This document shows, piece by piece, positions 53,799-63,251 of a stretch of DNA of 64,000 bases (position 1 is the stretch's first letter; each line of letters begins with the position of its first letter). The position numbers and the translations under genes are program-made. The notes beneath the pieces were generated by a model. That model did not search any database, was not told where the DNA came from, and saw nothing but the letters and a program-made list of their open reading frames with translations. Source of the DNA: Streptomyces sp. B1I3 (GTDB lineage: Bacteria > Actinomycetota > Actinomycetes > Streptomycetales > Streptomycetaceae); assembly GCF_030816615.1 (NCBI RefSeq), contig NZ_JAUSYD010000001.1:1798001-1862000 (forward strand), written 5' to 3'.

Positions 53799-54854
53799 AT
53801 GAGCGCTCTCGCCCTCCTTTTGACCCTGGCCGTCGCCCTCTCCTCGACGCTGCTGATCGCGGCCACCACGAGGGCGGGCCGGCAAGACGGCGGCTCCGGG
53901 GCGGCCGTGCACGACCTCTCCGAGGCCGCGTTCCTGAGCGGCGGCCCGGCCAGAGCCGTGGACACCGCGCTCACCGCCCTGCACGCGGACGGGCGCCTGG
54001 CCGTCGGCGGCCCCGGCATCGTCGCCGTCCGGCGGGCGGAGGCCCGCGACGCGGTGGAACGCGCCGTCCTCCAGGAACTGACGGCGGCCCCGAGCGGAGC
54101 CCTGCACCTGCTGCGGGAGGCCGTGATGCGGCACCCGGCGGTGCAGGAGATCGGCGACGGGCTCGCGGCCCGCGGGCTGCTCGTCGCCCCGGGCGGCATC
54201 CGGACCCGCCGCCGGTGGGCAGTCGTGCAGGGGGTGGCCTGCGCGGTGGCCTTCCCCGTCAGCATCGTCCTCACCGTCCTGCAGTACGTCCTTCTCGACG
54301 GTCGTTCGGACATCCCGGTGCCCTTCGTCGTCAAGGTGCTGCCCGCACTACTCGCCGGTGGCGTGATCGGCCTGCTCACCGCCTCGGCCGCCAAGGCGCG
54401 GATCACGAAGGCGGGGCGCCGGGCCTCGGACGCGTACCGCGCCGCCCACGCCCAGGTGACGGACCCGGCCCATCTGGTGGCCACCCAGGGGCTGCGCGCG
54501 CTCCCCGACGCCGGCCTGCGGGGGCAGTTGACGGCGGCGGCCCGCTACCGGCCCGCCCGGACCCGGTCTTCGGCCTCCCCGCCGACGGCCTCGTCCCCCA
54601 CGGCTGCGGCGTTCGTACCGGTGGTGTGGTGTGCCGGCGTGGGCCCCGGCAGTGGGAGCTGCGGCAGTTCCGGGGGCGGCTCGGGGCAGGGCTCCTCCTG
54701 CGGCGCGGGGGCCGCGTGCAGTTCGGGCAGCGGCTGCGGCGGGGGCAGCGGGTCGGGCTGCGGCGGCAGCAGCGGTTCCAGCTGCAGCAGCGGGTCGAGT
54801 TGCAGCAGCGGTTCCAGCTGCAGCAGCGGGTCGAGTTGCGGCGGGAGCTCCTGA
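53799..54854 (+). CDS. TIGR04222-type membrane protein with Cys-rich C-terminal tail
   Basis: The 351-residue protein has an N-terminal membrane segment (residues 1-22), a soluble region with the TIGR04222 signature AAFLSGGPARAVDTALTALHA (46-66), two more membrane segments (about 146-170 and 178-200) and a low-complexity tail. From Trp277 to the end (75 residues) only Gly, Ser, Cys and a few Ala occur, with ten cysteines mostly 6 apart in CSSGSS repeats. Positive charges flanking the membrane segments put both the middle domain and the tail in the cytosol. ATG at 53799 has GGAAGG overlapping the MNIO stop. I infer that it is the MNIO substrate. No function is proven. Confidence 0.85.
   Translation: MSALALLLTLAVALSSTLLIAATTRAGRQDGGSGAAVHDLSEAAFLSGGPARAVDTALTALHADGRLAVGGPGIVAVRRAEARDAVERAVLQELTAAPSGALHLLREAVMRHPAVQEIGDGLAARGLLVAPGGIRTRRRWAVVQGVACAVAFPVSIVLTVLQYVLLDGRSDIPVPFVVKVLPALLAGGVIGLLTASAAKARITKAGRRASDAYRAAHAQVTDPAHLVATQGLRALPDAGLRGQLTAAARYRPARTRSSASPPTASSPTAAAFVPVVWCAGVGPGSGSCGSSGGGSGQGSSCGAGAACSSGSGCGGGSGSGCGGSSGSSCSSGSSCSSGSSCSSGSSCGGSS
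54768..54839 (+). repeat. Two exact 36-bp tandem repeats encoding the Cys tail
   Basis: The unit starting AGCAGCGGTTCCAGCTGC at 54768 is repeated exactly at 54804. Each unit encodes two CSSGSS modules, so the tail gains or loses cysteines in even steps. Further upstream the tail DNA is also repetitive but diverged. Confidence 0.85.
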
Positions 54855-54958
54855 CCCTCGCATAGGGATTCGGCCACTCATGACCGTGTGTGACCTAAAT
54901 CTGTCCGTATCGTGAACAGGTCATGGCGCCCCGCGCCCGCCTCGCATAGAAATCCGCC

Positions 54959-55741
54959 ATGCTCTGGGTTCTGCTTCTTCTGGTCGCGTGGGGCGCGGCG
55001 GCCATCTCCTGCATCCGGCTCTGCCTCGTCACCGCGGGTGCGGCCCTGCGGCCGGCGGAGACCGCCGGCGACCCGGCCCCGCATGAACTCAGCCTCTACG
55101 AAACGGCGTTCCTCGCAGGCGGGCCGCACCGGGTCGCCGATCTGGCACTGATCTCCATGCACCTGCGGCGCCGGTTGCTGCTCGCCCACACCGGCTGGGC
55201 GACCGTTGTCGATCCGGAGGGCCGGGACGAGGTCGAGCGCACCGTCATCCGTGTGATCGGCCCGGAGGGCCAGTCCCGGATAGCACCCGTGCGGACGGCG
55301 GCCGCCGCGGCCGACGCCGTACGCACCCTGGCCGACCGCCTCGTGGCAGCGGGACTCGCCGTACCGCACGGGACCCGGACCGGCCTGGAGTCGGCGGTAC
55401 GGGCGGTGCGGGGCGCGGCCGTGCTGGTGGTGGCGCTCGCCGCAGCCGCGATGCTGATGCCCGGTCAGCAGACCGGTTACGCGGGCCCGGTGGCGGCCTG
55501 GTTCGGGCTGCCGCTCGTCCTGACACTGGGGTGCCTGGCCATCGCCCGGGTGGAGAACCGGCCGTACAGCCCGTGGGCCTCGCCGTCCGGACAGCGGTGG
55601 CTGGACTCGCTGCCGGCCCCGGTGCGTGGTGCCGACCGCGACCTGCTCGCGGCGGTGGCCGTACGGGGTGTCGACGCCCTCCAGGATCCGGAGTTGCGGG
55701 CCGCCCTGCGCAGCGGTCGCACGGCGCATCCGGTCCGCTAG
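54959..55741 (+). CDS. TIGR04222-type membrane protein, tail-less paralogue
   Basis: The 260-residue protein is a paralogue of the preceding gene: an N-terminal membrane segment (1-22), the signature TAFLAGGPHRVADLALISMHLRRRL (about 45-70), two membrane segments near 145-190, and a final VDALQDPELRAAL as in the tailed copy. It stops where the other's Cys tail begins. ATG at 54959 lacks a good ribosome site, and a 104-bp gap precedes it. The stop codon TAG is at the insertion point of a MITE, but the uninterrupted site would also give TAG, so the ending is natural. A helper or decoy subunit is possible. Confidence 0.8.
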   Translation: MLWVLLLLVAWGAAAISCIRLCLVTAGAALRPAETAGDPAPHELSLYETAFLAGGPHRVADLALISMHLRRRLLLAHTGWATVVDPEGRDEVERTVIRVIGPEGQSRIAPVRTAAAAADAVRTLADRLVAAGLAVPHGTRTGLESAVRAVRGAAVLVVALAAAAMLMPGQQTGYAGPVAAWFGLPLVLTLGCLAIARVENRPYSPWASPSGQRWLDSLPAPVRGADRDLLAAVAVRGVDALQDPELRAALRSGRTAHPVR

Positions 55742-55915
55742 GGCGTGTTTCGAAAGTGGCGTCGTCTGCCCGAAGGGCAGGCCCGGGGGCGTCTGGTGCG
55801 TGCGATCGCAAGGCGGAGGGTCGCCTCGATACCGGGTGTATCGGGGTGATCCCGACAACGCGGCGAGCGTGCGTGCCAGACGCCCCCGGGCAGGCGGGAC
55901 TTTCGAAACACGCCC
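55741..55915. mobile_element. MITE, 175 bp, with 17-bp terminal inverted repeats
   Basis: Perfect 17-bp ends (GGGCGTGTTTCGAAAGT at 55741-55757 and its complement at 55899-55915) are flanked by a TA duplication (55739-55740 and 55916-55917). A second internal inverted pair (near 55785-55800 and 55875-55890) makes the whole element hairpin-like. It encodes nothing and fits a miniature element moved by an IS630/mariner-type transposase that targets TA. Confidence 0.8.
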
Positions 55916-55918
55916 TAG

Positions 55919-56276
55919 CACCGGGGCGCCGCTTCGGTTTACCGGTGCGGGCCGTCGCAACACCCGCCGCTCGGCCCCGCGGCAGGGCGACGCACCGAGG
56001 TGCGGGTCCGTCCACGCAGAAGGCCGCCCCTGCCGGGACGGCCCTGAACACGCGCTTACGCCGTGTTGTTCGGCCCGGGCCACATCGGCCGTTCACGGCG
56101 AGGAGCGGCGGCCGGCGGGGAGGTATGGCTGACTCCCCCGCAGGCCACCGCAGTTCGCCGGTCACGGGCCGATGTGCGCCCGGAACCGGACCCGGTGTCG
56201 CTGGAACGACGGGCGGCGTCTCACGCGCCGTTGCCCGCCAACTGATCTTCCGGGTCGGGGTGGCCGGAAACGCTGG
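55919..56276. other. Intergenic region between the MITE and hemQ
   Basis: The 358 bp after the MITE up to the end of the leftward hemQ gene has no supported gene. A small inverted pair AACACG/CGTGTT near 56047-56067 might help end hemQ transcripts. ORFs here are shadows. Confidence 0.45.
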
Positions 56277-56990
56277 CTATGCGAGACCGGACACCAAGTC
56301 TGCGATCGACTTCCTGCGTCCTGTGTAGAACGGGACCTCCTCGCGGACGTGCATCCGTGCCTCGGAGGCCCGCAGGTGGCGCATGAGGTCGACGATGCGG
56401 TGCAGTTCGTCGGCCTCGAAGGCGAGGAGCCACTCGTAGTCGCCGAGGGAGAAGGAGGCGACCGTGTTGGCGCGTACGTCCGGGAAGCCGCGTGCCATCT
56501 TGCCGTGGTCCGCCAGCATGCGGCGGCGGTCCTCGTCCGGCAGGAGGTACCAGTCGTAGGACCGCACGAACGGGTACACGCTGATGTAGTCGCGCGGCGT
56601 CTCGTCGGCCAGGAAGGCCGGGATGTGCGACTTGTTGAACTCGGCGGGGCGGTGCAGGGCCATGTTCGACCAGACCGGCTCCAGCGCGCGGCCCAGCTTC
56701 GTGCGCCGGAAGAGGTTGTACGCCCCCTGCAGCTCGTCGGCGGTCTCCGCGTGCCACCAGATCATCAGATCGGCGTCGGCGCGCAGGCCGGACACGTCGT
56801 AGGTGCCGCGGACGGTGATGTCCTCGGCCGCGAGCTGGTCGAACAGCTCCTGGACCTCGTCGGCGTAACCGGCGCGGTCGACGGGAAGCACATCTCGCAG
56901 CTTGAAGACGGACCACAGGGTGTAGCGAACGACCTCGTTGAGGTCCTTGGCCTTCTTGCCTGCGTTCGGAAGCTTTTCTGGCGCACTCAT
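56277..56990 (-). CDS. hemQ: Coproheme decarboxylase (HemQ, chlorite-dismutase fold)
   Basis: The 237-residue enzyme removes two propionates of coproheme to make heme b, the last step of the actinobacterial coproporphyrin-dependent route, with peroxide as oxidant. Visible parts are [10 protein letters not shown] at the N-terminus, the Tyr-rich [13 protein letters not shown], the heme-ligand His in [14 protein letters not shown] and [17 protein letters not shown]. It overlaps the hemG stop (ATGA), so the two are coupled. The ATG at 56990 is clear. The product lies in the cytosol near the membrane-linked hemG protein. Confidence 0.96.
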   Translation of the reverse strand: MSAPEKLPNAGKKAKDLNEVVRYTLWSVFKLRDVLPVDRAGYADEVQELFDQLAAEDITVRGTYDVSGLRADADLMIWWHAETADELQGAYNLFRRTKLGRALEPVWSNMALHRPAEFNKSHIPAFLADETPRDYISVYPFVRSYDWYLLPDEDRRRMLADHGKMARGFPDVRANTVASFSLGDYEWLLAFEADELHRIVDLMRHLRASEARMHVREEVPFYTGRRKSIADLVSGLA

Positions 56991-58504
56991 ACGGCTATTG
57001 TCCCGCCTCGCTCCGAGTGCCCTGAACCCGGGTCGGCGTGGCGATGATCTCCTTCGCCGTCTTCCCGGGGATCTTGGGTGTTCCGGCCCGCGACGTCCTG
57101 GACGATCTCGTCCGCGGCCCGCCGCGCGCTCGCGACGCAGGCGGGGATCCCGACCCCGTCGTAGGCCGCACCGCACACCCGCAGACCCGGCAGCTCGGCC
57201 ACGGCGTCCCGGATCCGGGCGACCCTGGTCAGATGCCCCACGGGGTACTGCGGCAGCCCGCCGATCCACCGGGTGACCTCGGTGTCCACGGGGCGGGCCG
57301 CAAGCCCGGTGGCGGCCGCGAGGTCGCGGAGCGACACCTCGACGAGCTCGGAGTCCTCACGGTGCAGGTGGTCCTCCTCGCCGTAACGGCCCACGGAGGT
57401 GCGCAGCACGAACAGCCCCGGAGCGGCGTCGGCGACCCACCGCCACTTGTTGCTGGAGAAGGTGGACGCCTTGATCGTGCGTCCGTCCACCGGCGGTACG
57501 AGGAAGCCGGAACGCCCTCGGAGCGCCTCGGTCCCTTCGACGTCGGAGCGCCGGAACGCCAGGGTGACCAGCGCCATCGACGCGTACTCGACAGCGGCGA
57601 GCTCGGCGGAGGCGGCCGGGCACTCGGCGGCGAGCAGAGTGGACGCGGACCAGGCGGGGGTGGCGAGGACGATGCCGTCCGCGGCGATCACCCGGCTGTC
57701 CGTGCGCACGTCCCAGCCGTTCCCGGTCCGGGTGAGCCCGAGTACGGGAGCGGCGGTCAGGATGTCGGCGCCCCCGGCCCGTACGGCATCGGCGACGGCG
57801 CCCGGGAGCGTACCGATTCCTCCGTCGATGCCTTGGAAGACCGGGCCGGTCCGCCGGTGTGCGGCTGCCCGCTCCTGGACGCGGAGCACGGCGTCCAGGA
57901 GTGAGCCGCCCTCCTTCGCCGCCTCGAACAGCTGCGGTACGGCCGCGCGCATCGAGATGCGGTAGGCGTCGCCCGCGTACACCCCGCCGAGCAGCGGCTC
58001 CACGAGCCGGTCGACGACCTCGCGGCCCAGCCGGTCGGCGACGTACGCGCCGACCGCCACGTCTTCGCCCACGGTGGTCGGGGTGAGGCCGCGCTCCTGC
58101 GCGATCCGGGCCAGCCCCTCGGACGAGAGCACGTCCGCGAGGGCCGCAGGGTCCCCGGGGACGCCCATGACGTGCCCCTTGGGCATGGGGCGCAGGGCGC
58201 CGCGGGTCCAGAGCGAGGCGGTGGCGGTGGCGGGCGGCTGCAACCTCCCGCCGAGGCCCACGGCGGTGGCCAGCTCGACCGCTTCGGGCCGCCGCGCGAG
58301 CATGGACTCGGCGCCGAGGTCGACGGGCGTGCCCGCGATCTCGCCGGTCATCAGCTTGCCACCGAGCCGCTCCGTCGCCTCGAGGACGGTGACCCGCAGA
58401 CCGGAGTCCAGCAGCCGGTGGGCGGCGGCGAGTCCGGCGATGCCGCCGCCGATGACGACGACATGGCCCGTGCGTGTGGAGTCGCGCTGAAGAGGACGCT
58501 GCAT
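56987..58504 (-). CDS. hemG: Protoporphyrinogen/coproporphyrinogen oxidase (HemG/HemY, CgoX)
   Basis: The 505-residue FAD enzyme oxidises coproporphyrinogen III to coproporphyrin III with oxygen. The Rossmann motif [21 protein letters not shown] (15-35) binds FAD; the [11 protein letters not shown] and [18 protein letters not shown] segments are family signatures. A C-terminal Asp/His/Gly-rich tail of 25 residues is longer than usual. ATG at 58504 is just before the Rossmann fold. It is upstream of hemQ with an ATGA overlap and is divergent from a lipoprotein gene. Whether it takes copro- or protoporphyrinogen is inferred from the presence of hemQ. Confidence 0.93.
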   Translation of the reverse strand: MQRPLQRDSTRTGHVVVIGGGIAGLAAAHRLLDSGLRVTVLEATERLGGKLMTGEIAGTPVDLGAESMLARRPEAVELATAVGLGGRLQPPATATASLWTRGALRPMPKGHVMGVPGDPAALADVLSSEGLARIAQERGLTPTTVGEDVAVGAYVADRLGREVVDRLVEPLLGGVYAGDAYRISMRAAVPQLFEAAKEGGSLLDAVLRVQERAAAHRRTGPVFQGIDGGIGTLPGAVADAVRAGGADILTAAPVLGLTRTGNGWDVRTDSRVIAADGIVLATPAWSASTLLAAECPAASAELAAVEYASMALVTLAFRRSDVEGTEALRGRSGFLVPPVDGRTIKASTFSSNKWRWVADAAPGLFVLRTSVGRYGEEDHLHREDSELVEVSLRDLAAATGLAARPVDTEVTRWIGGLPQYPVGHLTRVARIRDAVAELPGLRVCGAAYDGVGIPACVASARRAADEIVQDVAGRNTQDPREDGEGDHRHADPGSGHSERGGTIAV

Positions 58505-58629
58505 GGGTCCACTCTCTCAAATCCGTTCCGAGTCACGAACGTGACCGCTTCGCAACCGCCGGCCGGCAACCCGCGCACGGGCCCCGTACGTCGAACCGGC
58601 ACCACGACAACGACTCTGGGGGACACGTC

Positions 58630-59667
58630 ATGCACTTCGCCCGCCACACGGACAGCCGTCCACCCGCCCGCTCCCCACGGCGCCGCCCGCGCGCCGTCAT
58701 TGCGGCCGGGCTGCTCGCCGTACTCCTGACCGCCACCGCCTGCGGCGCCGGTGACAGCGGCGGTTCGGCCGACGGGAGCAAGGCCGACCAGAAGGCGGCG
58801 GCCCCCGAAGCCGCGGGCCCCGGCAGCGAGGCGAGCGAGGCGGACGGTGCGGACTCCTCCGGCGACGCGGGCAGGCAGGCCGCCGGGAAGCCGGCCGGCG
58901 GAAAGGCCCCCGCGCCGGGTGCCGGGGTCACGGTCCATGTCATCCGGACGGCCGCGCTGGACGTCGAGGTGAAGAGCGTGCCCAAGGCGGTGGCCGCGGC
59001 CCGCGGCGCCGCGGAGGGTGCCGGTGGACTCGTCGCGGACGAGCGGACGGAACGGGTCGACGACACCCACGAGATGTCGCACCTCGTGCTGCGCGTACCC
59101 CAGGACCGCTACGAGTCCGTGCTGCGCACGCTGGCGGGTTCCGGGAAGCTGCTGTCCCGCACGTCCGGCGCGAAGGACGTCACCGGCCAGGTCGTGGACG
59201 TCGAGAGCCGGATCTCCACCCAGCGGGCGAGTGTCGCCCGGGTGCGCTCCCTCATGGACAAGGCGGAGAGGCTCTCCGACGTGGTCACCCTGGAGGGCGA
59301 ACTGAGCAGCCGTCAGGCGGACCTGGAGTCGCTGCTCGCCCAGCAGGCCTCCCTGAAGGACCGCACCTCGCTGGCGACGATCACGCTCGACCTCCGCGAA
59401 CCGTACGAGGACGGAAAGGACGCCGAGGACGAGGAGCCCGGCTTCCTCGACGCGCTGGGCGCCGGCTGGGACGCGTTCGTGGCGATGGTGCGGTGGATCG
59501 CCTTGGCCGTCGGCGCGACGGCGCCGTTCCTGGCCACGGCTGCCGCCCTGGTGCTCGTATGGCGTCTGCTGCGCGGCCGTCGCACGCTCCGCCGCTCCAC
59601 ACCCACGGCCCCTGCCCCTGCGGCGGTGCACCCGGCGCCCGGCCCGGAGGTCCCTCCCGCACCGTAG
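58630..59667 (+). CDS. DUF4349 lipoprotein
   Basis: The 345-residue surface lipoprotein has a basic signal and lipobox TATAC at Cys38, a Gly/Ala/Ser-rich linker, the DUF4349 domain (about 100-260: RTAALDVEVKSVPKAVAAARGAAEGAGG, VLRVPQDRYESVL, then a coiled-coil-like TQRASVARVRSLMDKAERL) and a C-terminal membrane segment near 290-315. The family may be a membrane-linked sensor or anti-sigma partner, but no function is proven. ATG at 58630 has GGGGGA upstream. It is divergent from hemG. Confidence 0.87.
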   Translation: MHFARHTDSRPPARSPRRRPRAVIAAGLLAVLLTATACGAGDSGGSADGSKADQKAAAPEAAGPGSEASEADGADSSGDAGRQAAGKPAGGKAPAPGAGVTVHVIRTAALDVEVKSVPKAVAAARGAAEGAGGLVADERTERVDDTHEMSHLVLRVPQDRYESVLRTLAGSGKLLSRTSGAKDVTGQVVDVESRISTQRASVARVRSLMDKAERLSDVVTLEGELSSRQADLESLLAQQASLKDRTSLATITLDLREPYEDGKDAEDEEPGFLDALGAGWDAFVAMVRWIALAVGATAPFLATAAALVLVWRLLRGRRTLRRSTPTAPAPAAVHPAPGPEVPPAP

Positions 59668-59711
59668 CGTCGTAGCGTGGGGCCCCTGACACTGCGGCGA
59701 AGGGACCCGGC

Positions 59712-61094
59712 ATGGCGGCGGAGCGACTGGTGGTCATCGGAGGCGACGCGGCGGGCATGTCCGCCGCGTCGCAGGCCCGCAGGCTCAAGGGGCCGGACGA
59801 GATGAGCATCGTGGCCTTCGAGCGCGGCCATTTCACCTCGTACTCCGCGTGCGGCATCCCCTACTGGGTGAGTGGCGACGTCGACGAGCACGAGGACCTC
59901 ATCGCCCGCACCCCCGAGGAGCACCGGGCCCGGTCGATCGATCTGCGCACCCGCACCGAGGTGACGGAGATCGACGTCAGTGGCCGGCGGGTGCGTGCCC
60001 TGGACCGCGACAGCGGTGAGAGGTACTGGACGGGGTACGACAAGCTGGTGATCGCGACCGGGGCCCGCCCCGTCCGCCCGGACCTGCCCGGCATGGACGC
60101 CCCAGGGGTGCACGGCGTACAGACCCTGGACGACGGTCAGGCGCTCCTGGACTCCCTGGACCGGGCCCGTGGGCGGCGTGCCGTCGTCGTCGGCGCCGGC
60201 TACATCGGCGTGGAGATGGCCGAGGCGATGCTCAAGCGCGGTTTCGAGGTGACGGTGCTCAACCGCGGCACGCAGCCCATGGCCACCCTCGACCCGGACA
60301 TGGGGCGGCTGGTCCACGAGGCCATGGACGGCCTGGGCATCACGACGGTGAACGACGCCGCGGTCACCCGCATCCTGACCGGCCCGGACGGCAGGGCCAC
60401 CGGAGTCGCCACCGAAGAGGAGAGTTACCCGGCGGACGTGGTCGTGCTCGGCATCGGCGTGGAGCCGGAGACCGCCCTGGCGGGCGAGGCGGGCCTGCCG
60501 CTCGGGGCGCACGGCGGTCTGCTGACGGACCTGTCGATGCGGGTCGCGGGACACGACGACATCTGGGCGGGCGGCGACTGCGTGGAGGTCCTGGACCTGG
60601 TGGCCGGCCGCACCCGCCACATCGCGCTCGGCACCCACGCCAACAAGCACGGCCAGATCATCGGGGCCAACGTCGGCGGCGGCTACGGCACGTTCCCCGG
60701 CGTCGTCGGGACGGCGGTGAGCAAGGTCTGCGATCTGGAGATCGCCAGGACCGGGCTCCGCGAGAAGGACGCACGTGCCGTCGGCCTGCGGTACGTCACG
60801 GCGACGATCGAGTCGACGAGCCGGGCGGGCTACTTCCCGGGGGCGCGGCCGATGACGGTGAAGATGCTCGCGGAGTACCGCACCGGCCGGCTCCTGGGTG
60901 TGCAGATCGTGGGCCGCGAGGGGGCGGCCAAGCGCGTGGACGTCGCGGCGGTCGCGCTCACCGCCGGCATGACGGTGGAGGCCATGACGGCACTCGACCT
61001 CGGCTACGCCCCGCCGTTCTCCCCGGTCTGGGACCCCGTACTCGTGGCGGCCCGCAAGGCGGCCTCGGCGGTACGCGAGGCGGGCAGCGTCTGA
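59712..61094 (+). CDS. CoA-disulfide reductase-like flavoprotein
   Basis: The 460-residue pyridine nucleotide-disulfide oxidoreductase has the FAD motif VVIGGDAAGMSAASQARR (residues 7-24), the reactive Cys47 in SYSACGIPYW, an NAD(P)H motif VVVGAGYIGVEMAEAML and GGDCVE. The family includes CoA-disulfide reductase and NADH oxidases with a single cysteine, giving redox balance under thiol stress. ATG at 59712 lies after AAGGGA. A 16-bp hairpin follows before the convergent hemE gene. The thiol substrate is not provable from sequence. Confidence 0.92.
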   Translation: MAAERLVVIGGDAAGMSAASQARRLKGPDEMSIVAFERGHFTSYSACGIPYWVSGDVDEHEDLIARTPEEHRARSIDLRTRTEVTEIDVSGRRVRALDRDSGERYWTGYDKLVIATGARPVRPDLPGMDAPGVHGVQTLDDGQALLDSLDRARGRRAVVVGAGYIGVEMAEAMLKRGFEVTVLNRGTQPMATLDPDMGRLVHEAMDGLGITTVNDAAVTRILTGPDGRATGVATEEESYPADVVVLGIGVEPETALAGEAGLPLGAHGGLLTDLSMRVAGHDDIWAGGDCVEVLDLVAGRTRHIALGTHANKHGQIIGANVGGGYGTFPGVVGTAVSKVCDLEIARTGLREKDARAVGLRYVTATIESTSRAGYFPGARPMTVKMLAEYRTGRLLGVQIVGREGAAKRVDVAAVALTAGMTVEAMTALDLGYAPPFSPVWDPVLVAARKAASAVREAGSV

Positions 61095-61098
61095 GCGC

Positions 61099-61134
61099 GG
61101 CCGGGGTGCGGGGCGCGGGCCCCGCACCCCGGCC
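61099..61134. terminator. 16-bp bidirectional hairpin
   Basis: A perfect 16-bp stem (61099-61114 with 61119-61134) with a 4-nt loop sits 5 bp after the flavoprotein stop and 76 bp before the end of convergent hemE. It should end transcripts from both sides. Confidence 0.75.
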
Positions 61135-61209
61135 CGCGTGCCGCACGTACTCCGTGGCTGTGTGCGCACGCCTCCCGGACGCGTAGGCGCCTCTTGCGGG
61201 GACGGTTAC

Positions 61210-62280
61210 TCAGCGGGCCGTCTGCTCGTGCACGTACTCCACCAGCCGCGTCAGCGCGTCCGGGTCGGTGGTCGGCATGACCCCGTGGCCCAGGTTGAAG
61301 ACGTGGCCCTCCAGCCCGGAGGCCGCGTCGAGCACCTCGCGGGTCTTCGCCTCGACCGTCGCGGTCGGCGCGAAGAGCACCGCCGGGTCGAGGTTGCCCT
61401 GCAGCGCCTTGCCGGGACCCACCCGGCGCGCGCCCTCGTCCATCGGGACCCGCCAGTCCACGCCGACGACATCCGCGCCCGCCTCGCCCATCAGGCCGAG
61501 GAGCTCGCCGGTGCCGACGCCGAAGTGGATGCGCGGAACACCGTACGAGGCGACGGCGTCGAACACCTTCGCGGAGGCCGGCATCACGGAGCGGCGGTAG
61601 TCGGCCGGGGCCAGGGCGCCCACCCAGGAGTCGAAGAGCTGGACCGCCGAGGCGCCGGCCTCGATCTGGACCTTCAGGAACGCGCCGGTGATCTCCGCGA
61701 GCCGGTCGAGGAGGTCGGCCCAGAGCTCCGGGTCGCCGTACATCATGGCCTTGGTGCGCTCGTGGTTGCGGGACGGGCCGCCCTCCACGAGGTAGCTCGC
61801 GAGGGTGAACGGGGCCCCGGCGAAGCCGATCAGCGGCGTGGCACCCAGCTCGGCGGTGAGCATGCCCATGGCCTCGGTGACGAAGGTGACGTCCTCGGGT
61901 GTGAGGTCGCGCAGGCGGGCGAGATCGGCGCGGGTGCGGACGGGCTCGGCGATCACCGGGCCGACCCCGGGCTTGATGTCGAGGTCGATGCCGATGGCCT
62001 TGAGCGGGACGACGATGTCGCTGAAGAAGATCGCGGCGTCGACCTTGTGCCGGCGCACGGGCTGCAGCGTGATCTCGGTGACCAGCTCCGGCATCATGCA
62101 GGAGTCGAGCATCGCGATGCCCTCGCGGACCTTCAGGTATTCGGGCAGTGAGCGCCCCGCCTGGCGCATGAACCAGACCGGGGTGTGCGGCACGGGCTCA
62201 CGTCGGCACGCCTTGAGGAACGCCGACTCGTGGGTGGCGGATGTCGTCTGCAGGCCCAGGGGGCGCTCGTTGGCACTCAC
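61210..62280 (-). CDS. hemE: Uroporphyrinogen decarboxylase
   Basis: The 356-residue enzyme converts uroporphyrinogen III to coproporphyrinogen III, an early tetrapyrrole step. The N-terminal [18 protein letters not shown] motif, the [11 protein letters not shown] loop and the final [16 protein letters not shown] segment are diagnostic. ATG at 62280 gives the typical short lead before the motif. It is convergent with the flavoprotein gene and divergent from the DUF3000 gene. With hemG and hemQ 3-5 kb away it supplies the coproporphyrin-dependent heme route. Confidence 0.96.
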   Translation of the reverse strand: MSANERPLGLQTTSATHESAFLKACRREPVPHTPVWFMRQAGRSLPEYLKVREGIAMLDSCMMPELVTEITLQPVRRHKVDAAIFFSDIVVPLKAIGIDLDIKPGVGPVIAEPVRTRADLARLRDLTPEDVTFVTEAMGMLTAELGATPLIGFAGAPFTLASYLVEGGPSRNHERTKAMMYGDPELWADLLDRLAEITGAFLKVQIEAGASAVQLFDSWVGALAPADYRRSVMPASAKVFDAVASYGVPRIHFGVGTGELLGLMGEAGADVVGVDWRVPMDEGARRVGPGKALQGNLDPAVLFAPTATVEAKTREVLDAASGLEGHVFNLGHGVMPTTDPDALTRLVEYVHEQTAR

Positions 62281-62372
62281 ACACAGAATCTTCGCACGCG
62301 GGCCGAAGGAGCCGGACCCCGCACGGGTGTCCCTCCCTGCACGGAGCTCCGGTTCCGCCTACTCTTCCCCGC

Positions 62373-63032
62373 ATGGCTCCGGCTCAGGGACAATATTCCG
62401 ATCATTCCGACGGCACTGACAGCAAGGAAGGCACGGAGGACGAATCCGTCCCGCCCGCGTTCCGGTCGGCGGTCGACGCGCTGCGCTCCGCTCGCGTGCG
62501 CCCCGAACTGGAGGTCGAGCCGACTCGGCCGCCGCAGCGGCTCGCCCCCCATGCCTACGCCCTGGAGGCGGCGGTGGTGGAGGGCGAGGAGGATCTCGCC
62601 GACGGCCGCCTCGTCCTCCTCCATGATCCGTCCGGACATGACGCCTGGCAGGGGACGTTCCGGTTGGTCACCCTCGTACGGGCCGAACTGGAGCCGGAGA
62701 TGGCGGCCGATCCGCTGCTTCCCGAGGTGTGCTGGTCCTGGCTGACGGGCGCGCTGGAGGCGCGCGGCCTGTCCTACGGGGAGGCGAGCGGCACGGTGAC
62801 GCGAGCAGGCTCGCACTACTTCGGGGCACTGTCCGAACGCCGTCCGGCGACGCAGATCGAGATCCGGGCCTCGTGGACGCCGCGCGAGGGGCGCGGCGGG
62901 GTCCCGGACGTCGCGGCGCACCTGGTCGCGTGGAGCGACCTCCTCTGCCAGCTGGCCGGTCTGCCGCCGTCCGACGCGACGGACGCGTCGGTGGTGACGT
63001 TGCCTCAGCGGCGCGGTCCGCAGACGCCATAA
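62373..63032 (+). CDS. DUF3000 family protein
   Basis: The 219-residue protein matches the actinobacterial DUF3000 family: VPPAFRSAVDALRSARVRPELEVEP, then LAPHAYALEAAV, and the WSWLTGALEARGLSYGEASGTVTRAGSHYFG and IEIRASWTP blocks. No role is known. ATG at 62373 is the start with a shallow ribosome site. It lies divergent from hemE, with which it commonly neighbours in streptomycetes. A T-rich rho-independent terminator follows. The product is soluble and has no catalytic motif I recognise. Confidence 0.92.
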   Translation: MAPAQGQYSDHSDGTDSKEGTEDESVPPAFRSAVDALRSARVRPELEVEPTRPPQRLAPHAYALEAAVVEGEEDLADGRLVLLHDPSGHDAWQGTFRLVTLVRAELEPEMAADPLLPEVCWSWLTGALEARGLSYGEASGTVTRAGSHYFGALSERRPATQIEIRASWTPREGRGGVPDVAAHLVAWSDLLCQLAGLPPSDATDASVVTLPQRRGPQTP

Positions 63033-63052
63033 CGCTGCGTCACGCCTGTCGG

Positions 63053-63084
63053 GAGCCGGTCGCACAGGGACCGGCTCTCTTTTC
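63053..63084 (+). terminator. Rho-independent terminator after DUF3000 gene
   Basis: A 9-bp stem (GAGCCGGTC 63053-63061 with 63069-63077) with a 7-nt loop is followed by TCTTTT, giving a classic intrinsic terminator, one of few in this window with a T tract. Confidence 0.85.
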
Positions 63085-63251
63085 GTACAATCGATCGCGC
63101 GTCCTATTTGCCCGAATTGTTACTCACTAAATCGTGATCTTCCTCTAAAGGAGGACGCACCTGCTGCCGAAGAGGTCAATGACCCTTCAAGCACGGTTCG
63201 CCCCGGCTTCACCCCCGAGCCGGCCCGTCCCGCCACTCCCCAGGAGGCCTG

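Noticed and set aside
54959..55917. Idea that the MITE truncated a Cys tail from the second TIGR04222 protein
   Set aside because: Restoring the site with a single TA still gives TAG at the same codon, so the protein ended there before the insertion.
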